Of a DNA stretch of 64,000 nucleotides, positions 28,317-35,773 are shown piece by piece. The position numbers were made by a program, and so were the translations under genes. Position 1 is the stretch's first letter. Every line of letters starts with the position of its first letter. The notes below the pieces were generated by a model. It was not told the DNA's origin. It searched no databases and was given only the letters and a program-made list of their open reading frames with translations. The stretch is from contig NZ_FNFF01000004.1 of NCBI RefSeq assembly GCF_900100315.1, forward strand, positions 310,001 to 374,000. Direction: 5' to 3'. The DNA comes from Streptomyces indicus (GTDB taxonomy: Bacteria; Actinomycetota; Actinomycetes; Streptomycetales; Streptomycetaceae).

Positions 28317-29543
28317 GTGAGCGAGCAGAGGCAGGTACCCGAGACGGAGCGCCGCGTCGTGATCGTGGGCGCGGGGATGGCCGGTGTGCAGACGGCGGTG
28401 GCCCTGCGCGAACAGGGCTTCGCCGGGCCGGTGACCTTGATCGGCGCCGAACCCCATCAGCCCTACGACCGGCCGCCGCTGTCCAAGGCGGTCCTGCTCG
28501 GCAAGGCCGAGGGCTCGGCCTTCGAGGTGGACTTCGAATCCCTCGGCGTGGAGCTGCGGTTGGGATGCGAGGTGACCGGCCTGCGGGTCGCGGACCACGA
28601 GGTCGACACCGCGCAGGGGCCCGTCCCGTACGAGGTCCTGGTCCTGGCCACCGGCGCGGAGCCGCTGGAGCTGCCGGGCACGGCCGGCGTTCCCGGGGTA
28701 CATCTGCTGCGCACCCTCGACGACGCCCGCCGCTTGCGGCCGGTGCTCGCCGAGCAGCACGACATCGTGGTGGTGGGCGCGGGCTGGATCGGCGCCGAGT
28801 TCGCGACGGCGGCCCGTGAGGCGGGCTGCGCGGTCACGGTCGTCGAGGCAGCGGACCGCCCGCTCGCCGGCGCCCTGCCCGCCGAGGTCGCCGCGCCGAT
28901 GACGGCCTGGTACGAGGAGTCGGGCGCGGTCCTGAAGGTGGGCGCGCGGGTCCAGGCGGTCGAGCCGGGTGCCGTGGTCCTGACCGACGGGACGCGCATC
29001 CCGGCCGGAGCGGTGGTCGTCGGCATCGGCGCCCGCCCGGCGACGGGCTGGCTCGCGGACGCGGGCATCGAGCTCGGCCCGGACGGTGCGGTGGTCGCGG
29101 ACGAGGCGCTGCGCACCTCGGCCCCCGACGTGTACGCGGTCGGCGACTGCGCCTCCTTCCCCTCGGCCCGGTACGGCTCCCGCCTCCTGGTCCACCATTG
29201 GGACAACGCGCTCCAGGGCCCGCGCACCGTGGCCGCCAACATCATCGGCACCCAGCCCGCGGTCTACGACCCCGTGCCGTACTTCTGGTCCGAGCAGTTC
29301 GGCCGCTTCGTCCAGTACGCGGGCCACCACGGCGCGGCCGACACGATGGTCCGGCGCGGAGACCCGGCCGGCCCGGCATGGTCGGTGTGCTGGCTGAAGG
29401 ACGGCGTCCTGGTCGCGGTCCTGGCGGTGGGCCGCCCCCGCGACCTGGCCCAGGGCCGCCGCCTGATCGAGGCGGGCGCAACACTGGACCCGACGAAGAC
29501 GGCGGAGGCGTCGGTACCGCTGAAGAACGCGGTCCTGAAGTAA
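28317..29543 (+). CDS. FAD/NAD(P)-dependent oxidoreductase, ferredoxin reductase type
   Basis: 408-residue two-dinucleotide-domain flavoprotein similar to the ferredoxin/rubredoxin reductases of oxygenase systems (ThcD/CamA/PdR type). Seen: the FAD motif VVIVGAGMAGVQTAVALR at residues 14-31, PYDRPPLSK near 52-60, the NAD motif VVVGAGWIGAEFATAAR near 150-166, and the second FAD motif VYAVGDCASFP near 271-281. The C-terminal domain (DPVPYFWSEQFG, residues ~312-323) matches this class rather than thioredoxin reductases, and no redox CxxC is present. GTG 28317 is chosen as the first start after a palindromic operator. No ferredoxin or P450 gene is adjacent, so the electron acceptor is unknown. 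Confidence 0.88.
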   Translation: MSEQRQVPETERRVVIVGAGMAGVQTAVALREQGFAGPVTLIGAEPHQPYDRPPLSKAVLLGKAEGSAFEVDFESLGVELRLGCEVTGLRVADHEVDTAQGPVPYEVLVLATGAEPLELPGTAGVPGVHLLRTLDDARRLRPVLAEQHDIVVVGAGWIGAEFATAAREAGCAVTVVEAADRPLAGALPAEVAAPMTAWYEESGAVLKVGARVQAVEPGAVVLTDGTRIPAGAVVVGIGARPATGWLADAGIELGPDGAVVADEALRTSAPDVYAVGDCASFPSARYGSRLLVHHWDNALQGPRTVAANIIGTQPAVYDPVPYFWSEQFGRFVQYAGHHGAADTMVRRGDPAGPAWSVCWLKDGVLVAVLAVGRPRDLAQGRRLIEAGATLDPTKTAEASVPLKNAVLK

Positions 29544-30019
29544 GGGGCCCTTGGTGGTGCCTGGGGCGATGCGGGGCAGGGCGCCCTGGGCGCAGCCTCT
29601 GCGGCCGGGGCGGCCTTGGGCACAGCCTCTGAGGCCGGGGAGCAGCCTGGCGCACTCTGCCGCCGCGGAGCGGCGGAGATCCGCCGGGGCGAAGCCCTCG
29701 GGACGAGCGCCGGGGGCCTGGGGGCGTCAGCCCCCGCACACCTCCCGCCGCGGAGCGGCGGAGCAGCGTCCGGGGCGCAGTCCTCGGCGAAGGGGCGCCC
29801 GGGGGCCCGGGGGCGTCAGCCCCCGATCTCGTTCCCGTCGCGGAGCGGCGGAGCAGCGTCCGGGGCGCAGCCCCGGCGAGAGGCGCGGGGGTCGTGGGGG
29901 CGTCAGCCCCCGCACACCTAGCCGCCGCGGAGCGGCGGAGCACCGCAGGCCCGGAGGCCCACTGCCGCCCGAACCACCCGCACCCCCACCCGCCCCCAAA
30001 ACCATGGCACCCTGGATGC
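29544..30019. repeat. Intergenic array of hairpin-forming REP-like repeats
   Basis: The 476-base gap contains no credible gene. The element GCGGAGCGGCGG (part of the hairpin CCGCCGC-GGA-GCGGCGG) occurs at 29665, 29750, 29840 and 29927, spaced 85, 90 and 87 bases apart. A second hairpin, GGGGGC-GTCA-GCCCCC, precedes three of the copies (near 29720, 29809 and 29895). GCAGCGTCCGGGGCGCAG follows the second and third. The same two hairpins in the same order appear inverted near 45580-45655. The first ~100 bases also carry short repeats of the GGGC(G/A)CAGCCTCTG type. Confidence 0.85.
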
Positions 30020-30400
30020 GTGACCGAGATTGACGCAAAGATCGATGCTCTCGTCCCTGCATGGCTCAACCTCCCCGAGATCGCCGAAATGTTCGGCGTC
30101 GAGGTGACGCGTGTGCGGCAGCACGTCAAGGAAGGCCGGCTGATCGCCGTGCGCCGTGGTGAGAACCGGGCGCTGCACGTCCCGGCCCCCTTCATCGACG
30201 GCAATGCCGAAGACGGATACAAGATCGTCAAGGGCCTCCCCGGCCTCCTGACGGTCCTGCGGGACGACGGCTTCTCCGACGAAGAGATGCTGGAGTGGCT
30301 CTTCACCCCCGACGACACCCTGCCCGGCACCCCCGCGCAGGCCTTGAGCGAGAATCGCGGCACGGAGGTGAAGCGCCGCGCCCAGGCGCTCGCCGTCTGA
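30020..30400 (+). CDS. Rv2175c-like DNA-binding protein
   Basis: 126-residue protein with an N-terminal winged-helix-like HTH (LVPAWLNLPEIAEMFGVEVT, then RVRQHVKEGRLIAVRRGENR) and a C-terminal helical domain (LPGLLTVLRDDGFSDEEMLEWLF). It matches the family of mycobacterial Rv2175c, a DNA-binding protein phosphorylated by the Ser/Thr kinase PknL. The N terminus here contains a Thr at position 2 (MTEIDAK). GTG 30020 begins directly without a Shine-Dalgarno, suggesting a leaderless transcript. The PASTA kinase gene lies about 5 kb away, so phosphorylation by it is possible but speculative. The DNA target is unknown. Confidence 0.85.
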   Translation: MTEIDAKIDALVPAWLNLPEIAEMFGVEVTRVRQHVKEGRLIAVRRGENRALHVPAPFIDGNAEDGYKIVKGLPGLLTVLRDDGFSDEEMLEWLFTPDDTLPGTPAQALSENRGTEVKRRAQALAV

Positions 30401-30462
30401 CAGCCGCAGCGCGCGCCCGCCGGTGAGCACCGGCCGCCGGCGCCGCAACCAGCCATCGGCAT

Positions 30463-30511
30463 ACGGGCCCTGAGGCCGGGGACCTGAAAGGCACCCCGGC
30501 CCGGGGCCCGT
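30463..30511 (+). terminator. Long two-part hairpin between the Rv2175c-like gene and thiE
   Basis: ACGGGCCC (30463-30470) pairs with GGGCCCGT (30504-30511), and inside it GGCCGGGG (30474-30481) pairs with CCCCGGCC (30494-30501), leaving a 12-base loop. It may terminate the upstream gene or structure the thiE leader; the thiE start is 24 bases downstream. Confidence 0.6.
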
Positions 30512-30534
30512 GCGCCGCGAAGAGGGGGGACCTC

Positions 30535-31191
30535 ATGACCGCCACCGCAGCCACCCGGCGCGAGCAGCTCGCCGACGCCCGGCTCTACCTGTGCACCGAC
30601 GCCCGCAAGCGCCAGGGCGATCTCCCCGCGTTCCTCGACGCCGTGCTCGCCAGCGGCGTCGACATCGTGCAGCTGCGCGACAAGGGCATGGAGGCCGCCG
30701 AGGAGCTCGAGCACCTCGCCGTCTTCGCCGAGGCCTGCCGCCGCCACGGCAAGCTGCTCGCCGTGAACGACCGCGCCGACGTCGCCCACGCCGCCGGCGC
30801 CGACGTCCTCCACCTCGGCCAGGGCGACCTTCCGGTCCCCGCCGCCCGCGCGATCCTGGGCGACGACGTGCTCATCGGCCGCTCCACGCACGCCGACGCC
30901 GAGGCCTCGGCAGCCGCCGACCAGCCCGGCGCCGACTACTTCTGCACAGGCCCCTGCTGGCCCACCCCCACCAAGCCCGGTCGCCACGCACCCGGTCTCG
31001 ACCTGGTCCGCCACACCGCCGGACTCGGCACCGACCGGCCCTGGTTCGCCATCGGCGGGATCGACCTGGGCAACCTGGACGAGGTGCTCGAAGCGGGCGC
31101 AAGCCGCGTGGTGGTCGTCCGCGCGATCACCGAGGCCGACGATCCGGCCGCGGCCGCCGCGGAGTTCGCGAAGCGCCTGCGCTCCGTATGA
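30535..31191 (+). CDS. thiE: Thiamine phosphate synthase
   Basis: 218-residue TIM-barrel enzyme joining hydroxymethylpyrimidine pyrophosphate and thiazole phosphate into thiamine phosphate. Seen: [14 protein letters not shown] at residues 16-29, the phosphate-binding [34 protein letters not shown] near 79-104, [11 protein letters not shown] near 118-128, [16 protein letters not shown] with the substrate-binding Thr residues, and [28 protein letters not shown] precedes ATG 30535. Unlike thiOSG, I see no TPP riboswitch before it. The 3' end with the stop codon is repeated at an 11-base period downstream. Confidence 0.95.
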   Translation: MTATAATRREQLADARLYLCTDARKRQGDLPAFLDAVLASGVDIVQLRDKGMEAAEELEHLAVFAEACRRHGKLLAVNDRADVAHAAGADVLHLGQGDLPVPAARAILGDDVLIGRSTHADAEASAAADQPGADYFCTGPCWPTPTKPGRHAPGLDLVRHTAGLGTDRPWFAIGGIDLGNLDEVLEAGASRVVVVRAITEADDPAAAAAEFAKRLRSV

Positions 31192-31213
31192 GCTCCGTAT
31201 GCGCTCCGAGTGA
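31181..31213 (+). repeat. 11-bp tandem repeat, three copies, spanning the thiE stop
   Basis: GCTCCGTATGA (31181), GCTCCGTATGC (31192) and GCTCCGAGTGA (31203) follow each other directly. The first includes the thiE stop TGA (31189-31191). Confidence 0.85.
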
Positions 31214-31320
31214 TCCGTAAGCCACGTACGGCTGTCCGAAGGGTGGACGGAAAACCGGCAATCCCGGCATAACCCCCGCCCTCGGTTGGGTCATTGTCCC
31301 ACCATGACTAACCTGCGGGT

Positions 31321-32241
31321 ATGGCCCTCGGTACCGCTTCCACCAGGATGGATCGCGCGCGCACGGTGCGCGAGATGCTCGCGACCGGCAAGACCACGTA
31401 CTCCTTCGAGTTCTCCGCGCCCAAGACCGAGAAGGGGCAGCGGAATCTGTGGACTTCGCTGCGCCGGGTCGAGGCGGTAGCCCCCGACTTCGTCTCCGTC
31501 ACCTACGGTGCCGGCGGCTCCACCCGCGCCGGCACCGTCACGGAGACGCAGCAGATCGTCGCCGACACCACGCTCACGCCGGTCGCGCACCTGACCGCCG
31601 TCGACCACTCGGTGGCCGAACTGCGCAACATCATCGGGCAGTACGCGGACGCCGGGATCAGGAACATCCTCGCGGTCCGCGGCGACCCGCCCGGCGACCC
31701 GATGGGCGAGTGGGTCAAGCACCCGCGCGGTCTGACGTACGCGGCCGAACTCGTCCGTCTCATCAAGGAGTCCGGCGACTTCTGCGTGGGCGTCGCCGCC
31801 TTCCCGGCCATGCACCCCCGCTCGCCCGACTGGGACTCGGACGTCCGGCACTTCGTGGACAAGTGCCGCGCGGGCGCGGACTACGCGATCACGCAGATGT
31901 TCTTCCACCCCGAGGAATACCTGCGCCTGCGCGACCGCGTCGAGGCCGCCGGCTGCGCGACGCCGATCATCCCGGAGATCATGCCGGTCACGAGCGTGCG
32001 CATGCTCGAACGCCTCCCGCAGCTCAGCAATGCGGAGATTCCCGCCGGGCTGAAAGAGCGGATCCTCACATCCAAAGACGACGCCGCCGCTGTACGCTCC
32101 ATTGGCATCGAGTTCGCGACGGAGTTCTGCGCGCGTCTGAAGGCCGAGGGAGTGCCCGGTTTGCACTTCATCACGCTCAACAACTCCACGGCGACCCTGG
32201 AAATCTACGAGAATCTGGGCCTGCACCACCCGCAGGCCTGA
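31321..32241 (+). CDS. metF: Methylenetetrahydrofolate reductase
   Basis: 306-residue FAD-containing TIM barrel reducing 5,10-methylene-THF to 5-methyl-THF for methionine synthesis. Seen: [15 protein letters not shown] with the catalytic Glu near residue 30, [13 protein letters not shown] near 59-71, [20 protein letters not shown] near 118-129, [31 protein letters not shown] near 193-210 and [11 protein letters not shown] near the C terminus. ATG 31321 is used with no clear ribosome site; a second ATG nine codons later is possible. No riboswitch is seen in the 129-base upstream gap, which begins with the thiE stop repeats. Confidence 0.95.
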   Translation: MALGTASTRMDRARTVREMLATGKTTYSFEFSAPKTEKGQRNLWTSLRRVEAVAPDFVSVTYGAGGSTRAGTVTETQQIVADTTLTPVAHLTAVDHSVAELRNIIGQYADAGIRNILAVRGDPPGDPMGEWVKHPRGLTYAAELVRLIKESGDFCVGVAAFPAMHPRSPDWDSDVRHFVDKCRAGADYAITQMFFHPEEYLRLRDRVEAAGCATPIIPEIMPVTSVRMLERLPQLSNAEIPAGLKERILTSKDDAAAVRSIGIEFATEFCARLKAEGVPGLHFITLNNSTATLEIYENLGLHHPQA

Positions 32242-32292
32242 ACCGGCACAGCCGCACACCCCCACGCGGCCGGCCGTAGGAGAGGGGCGTAC

Positions 32293-33228
32293 ATGGGCTG
32301 GACGGTCCTCTATATCGCGTTCGGACTGGTCGCGCTGTGGCTGCTCGGTGAGGTGCTGCTGCAGTACAAGGCGCGGCTGCGCTGGCGGCTGCTCGCCTTC
32401 GCCGGCTTCCTCGGCGTCGTGCTCGGTGTGCTGATCCCGTCGGTGTACGTGATCGGGGCGGGCGCCATCGCCTTCGCCATCGGCCAGACGTACGTGACCC
32501 TCTCCTTCCGCCGCGGCTTCTCCACCGGCTGGGCGCTCGGCGGCAACCCGGGGGAGAGCCGCCGCCGCAAGGGCGTGATCGAGCAGGACCCGACGCTCGA
32601 GGTGTCGGACCTGGAATACGAGTCGGAGTACGGGCGCGAGGACCGCGACCGCCGCGACTCCGGCTACGACCGGGACGACCACGACGGGGGGTACGGGGGC
32701 CGCGACACCGACTCCGGCTACGGCGCCGACTACCCCTCGCAGCAGCAGGCCTCCGTATACGCCCCCGAGCCGATGCCCGACGACACCGGCAGCTACGGGA
32801 TCTACTCGGACTCCTCCTCGCAGGGCGCGGGCTACGGACAGCAGCAGCCCGCGGCGGCCGCCGCCGACACCTCCTCGTACGGCTACGGCGGATACGACGA
32901 GGTCTACAACCAGCAGAACTACGGCTACGACCAGCAGGGCCAGCAGAGCTACGCGGCCTACTCGGACCCGTACATCGGCACGCAGTCCTACGACACCGGC
33001 CAGTACGACACCTACGGCGGCGGGCAGCAGGGGTACGACTCCGGGCAGTACGCCCAGTACCAGCAGGGCGGTTACGACAGCACGCCGCCCGGCGGGGTGT
33101 GGGTGCCCCAGCAGCGCAACAGCGACGACGCGCTCGCCGGCGGTCTGCCGCCCGAACAGCCGGCGTACCCGCCGTACCAGGAGGGCTACGACACGGGCTA
33201 CAACGAGCAGCAGCAGTACCGCTACTGA
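32293..33228 (+). CDS. Membrane protein with long Tyr/Gln/Gly-rich disordered tail
   Basis: 311-residue actinobacterial protein. Residues 1-75 hold two or three hydrophobic segments (VLYIAFGLVALWLLGEVLL and LLAFAGFLGVVLGVLIPSVYVIGAGAIAF, the latter probably two). A short basic stretch (ESRRRKG) is followed by an acidic patch and then ~190 residues of low complexity dominated by Tyr, Gln, Gly, Ser and Asp (for example YNQQNYGYDQQGQQSYAAY). The composition is prion-like, resembling FUS-type phase-separating sequences. GGAGAGGGG precedes ATG 32293. It follows metF on the same strand with a 51-base gap. No enzymatic motif; the tail should face the cytoplasm if the basic patch follows the positive-inside rule. 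Confidence 0.82.
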   Translation: MGWTVLYIAFGLVALWLLGEVLLQYKARLRWRLLAFAGFLGVVLGVLIPSVYVIGAGAIAFAIGQTYVTLSFRRGFSTGWALGGNPGESRRRKGVIEQDPTLEVSDLEYESEYGREDRDRRDSGYDRDDHDGGYGGRDTDSGYGADYPSQQQASVYAPEPMPDDTGSYGIYSDSSSQGAGYGQQQPAAAAADTSSYGYGGYDEVYNQQNYGYDQQGQQSYAAYSDPYIGTQSYDTGQYDTYGGGQQGYDSGQYAQYQQGGYDSTPPGGVWVPQQRNSDDALAGGLPPEQPAYPPYQEGYDTGYNEQQQYRY

Positions 33229-33274
33229 CGGCTGACGCTGTTTCCGATCGAACCGAGGGCCGGACGGCCGCGGC

Positions 33275-34723
33275 TCACTGCGAGCCGCGGAAGTCCGGCC
33301 CTTCGACGATCAGGCCCGCGACCAGGGCGCCGGACATGCCGGCATGGGGGAGGCCGCCGCCGGGGTGGGACCAGCCGCCGACCTGGTGGAGGCCGGGCAG
33401 CCGGGTCGTGTTCGAGGGGTAGAGGAAGCGGGCGTCGCCGCCGGCCAGGGCGGGATGCGGGACCGGGCCGTGCTGCCGCACCTCGTGCCAGAGGAGGCGC
33501 TCGCGCAGGCCGGGCACGGCGCGTTCGGCGGCGGTGACCATACGGTCCGTGAAGTCCCCGGGGTCGCCGGCCTCCTGGCCGACCGCCGACAGGACCACCG
33601 ACTCGTGCCCGTCGTCGGGCCGCAGCGCCGGGTCGTCCGGCCGCAGCACGGTCACCGTGGGCGTGACGCCGGGCCCGAACCCGCCTGCCAGGGCGTCGAG
33701 TTCGGCCTTGCGGTCGGGGGCGTGGACGACCGTGCGGTGCGCCGCTCCGTCCTCCCGTGCGCCGCGCAGCGCGAGCAGCACGGTGCGGCGGCCGGGCCGG
33801 ACCCGTGCCGTGTCGAGGACCGCGTCCTGACCGGGGGTGTGCAGCGGGTGGTCGGTGAGCGGCTGCGGATCGGCCCCGGCGACCACGTGGGCGGCCTCGT
33901 GCACGGTCCCGTCGGCGAGCTCGACCCCGGCCGCCCGGCCGTCCTTCTCGACGATGCGGACGACCTCCTTGCCGAACTCGAACCCCACCCTGCGCTGCAC
34001 ACACCGCTCGTACACGGCCCGCGCGAGCTCGCGGACGCCGCCGCGCACGTACCAGGTGCCGAAGGCCTGTTCCATGTACGGCAGCACGGCGGCGCTCGCC
34101 GGGGTGGTGCGCGGGTCGAGCCCGTACGCGAGGACGGAGCTCTCGACGAGGGCGATCAGACGCGGGTCGGCCAGTTCATGGCGCATCGCCTCGGCGAAGG
34201 TGGGCGGCCGCTTGCGCAGCAGTCCGCTCCTGCGCAGCGCGGGATAGGGGTCGCGCTCGCCGAGCACGCGCCAGTCCTCCCAGAGCGGCTCCTCGAGGAG
34301 CGGGCGGCGGGCGCGGTCCCAGGCCTCGCGGGCCCGGTTCAGGAACTGGGCCCAGCGTTCGCCCGTGCCGCCGCCGAGCGCCGCCTCGACGGCCTCGACG
34401 GTGCCGGCGCGGGAGGCATTGGGGACGTCGACCCGCGTGCCGTCGGCGAAGAGGTGGCGCACGGCCGGGTCGACCTGGACGAGCTCGACGCAGTCCTCCA
34501 GGGGCTGCTTGCCCGTCTTGATGAACAGGTCGCGGTAGACGGCGGGCAGCGGGAGCAGACCCGGGCCGGTGTCGAAGCGGAACCCGTCGCGCTCGAAGCG
34601 CCGCACGGCCCCGCCGTACGTCTCGTCGCGCTCGAAGACGGTGACGCCGTGACCGGCGACGGCGAGCCGGGCCGCGGCTGCCATCGCTCCCATTCCTGCG
34701 CCGATCACCACAATGTGTGCCAT
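33275..34723 (-). CDS. CrtI-like NAD(P)/FAD-dependent oxidoreductase
   Basis: 482-residue flavoprotein of the phytoene desaturase/amine oxidase superfamily. The FAD Rossmann motif IVVIGAGMGAMAAAARLAVAG lies at residues 4-24 with FERDETYGGAVRRFERDGFRFDTGPGLL after it. The C-terminal FAD motif is LPGLHQVGGWSHPGGGLPHAGMSG near 440-463. Length and motifs fit CrtI-type enzymes, but no carotenoid gene (crtB, crtE) is nearby and streptomycete genomes encode several such homologues, so the substrate is unknown. ATG is within 15 bases of a sequence lacking a strong ribosome site. The gene is convergent with the tail-protein gene; inverted repeats near 33256-33302 may act as a shared terminator. Confidence 0.85.
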   Translation of the reverse strand: MAHIVVIGAGMGAMAAAARLAVAGHGVTVFERDETYGGAVRRFERDGFRFDTGPGLLPLPAVYRDLFIKTGKQPLEDCVELVQVDPAVRHLFADGTRVDVPNASRAGTVEAVEAALGGGTGERWAQFLNRAREAWDRARRPLLEEPLWEDWRVLGERDPYPALRRSGLLRKRPPTFAEAMRHELADPRLIALVESSVLAYGLDPRTTPASAAVLPYMEQAFGTWYVRGGVRELARAVYERCVQRRVGFEFGKEVVRIVEKDGRAAGVELADGTVHEAAHVVAGADPQPLTDHPLHTPGQDAVLDTARVRPGRRTVLLALRGAREDGAAHRTVVHAPDRKAELDALAGGFGPGVTPTVTVLRPDDPALRPDDGHESVVLSAVGQEAGDPGDFTDRMVTAAERAVPGLRERLLWHEVRQHGPVPHPALAGGDARFLYPSNTTRLPGLHQVGGWSHPGGGLPHAGMSGALVAGLIVEGPDFRGSQ

Positions 34724-34936
34724 GCGGGGAGCGTACCGACCGGGTTCGCGGGGGCCGTGCGGGGGCCTTGGGAAGGTGCGCGGGCCTCGGGGCGGTGCGG
34801 GAGCCGCCGCCTGCGACGGGCGGCACCCCCTACTGAGGTACTACCCCCACGTTGGCTCCCCGGTGTGATGTCCGATACGCGGCCCTCGCGTCACTCTTCC
34901 TCCCGTCAGCACGAGCAGAGCGCGAGAGGGCGGGAC

Positions 34937-35773
34937 ATGAAGGTACGCGGCAACCGCGGGCGGAAGAACGCGGAGGAGCAGCCACAGGGCACGGGCCCCG
35001 GGACTCCGGACGCGGGCCACGGCCCGGCCGTCGAACTGCGGGGCGTACGGCGGCAGTACGGGCGCGGCAACGCCGTCGTGCACGCCCTCGCCGGCGTCGA
35101 TCTCGCCCTGCCGCGCGGCACGTTCACCGCGGTCATGGGCCCGTCCGGCTCCGGCAAGTCCACCTTCCTGCAATGCGCGGCCGGCCTCGACCGGCCCACC
35201 TCGGGCTCGGTGCGGCTCGGCGGCACGGAGATCACCGGGCTGAGCGAGAACAGGCTCACCGAGCTGCGGCGCAGCCGCCTCGGCTTCGTCTTCCAGGCGT
35301 TCAACCTGCTGCCTTCGCTGACCGTGGAGCAGAACGTCCTGCTGCCCCTGCGCCTCGCGGGCAAGCGCCAGGACCGGCGCCGCGCGGCCACCGTCCTCGC
35401 GCAGGTCGGCCTCGCCGACAAGGCGCGGCGCCGGCCGGGCGAGCTCTCCGGCGGCCAGCAGCAGCGTGTGGCCGTCGCCCGCGCCCTGGTCACGAACCCG
35501 GACGTGATCTTCGCCGACGAGCCCACCGGAGCCCTCGACACCGGCACCGCCGCCGAGGTCCTCGGCCTGCTGCGGCACGCGGTGGACGGCCTCGGCGCCA
35601 CCGTCGTCATGGTCACCCACGACCCGGCCGCCGCGGCCTGGGCCGACCGCGTCCTGTTCCTCGCCGACGGCACCTTCGCGGACGGCCTCGAGCGCGGTAC
35701 GCCGGAGCAGATCGCCGCACGGATGACCGCACTCACCGCCCGTACCGGAGCGATGGCAGGTGCCGCGGCATGA
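34937..35773 (+). CDS. ABC transporter ATP-binding protein (MacB/LolD type)
   Basis: 278-residue ABC ATPase powering the permease encoded next. A polar N-terminal extension of ~28 residues precedes the domain. Walker A GPSGSGKST lies near residues 67-75, the Q-loop in GFVFQAFNLLPS near 116, the signature LSGGQQQRVAVARAL near 171-185, Walker B VIFADEPTGALD near 192-203 and the H-loop MVTHD near 225. All motifs are intact, unlike the degenerate ABC protein at 42094. ATG 34937 follows GAGGGCGGGAC. Its stop overlaps the permease start as ATGA. The exporter probably moves a lipid, peptide or drug; the substrate cannot be read. Confidence 0.92.
   Translation: MKVRGNRGRKNAEEQPQGTGPGTPDAGHGPAVELRGVRRQYGRGNAVVHALAGVDLALPRGTFTAVMGPSGSGKSTFLQCAAGLDRPTSGSVRLGGTEITGLSENRLTELRRSRLGFVFQAFNLLPSLTVEQNVLLPLRLAGKRQDRRRAATVLAQVGLADKARRRPGELSGGQQQRVAVARALVTNPDVIFADEPTGALDTGTAAEVLGLLRHAVDGLGATVVMVTHDPAAAAWADRVLFLADGTFADGLERGTPEQIAARMTALTARTGAMAGAAA

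Noticed and set aside
30401..30534. TPP riboswitch before thiE
   Set aside because: CTGAGGC and ACCTGAAAG fragments are present but the CTGAGAG and CCTGATCCGGGT blocks of the aptamer are absent; the hairpin fits a terminator.
33275..34723. Carotenoid cluster
   Set aside because: Only one CrtI-like gene is present; crtE, crtB and crtY are absent from the surroundings.
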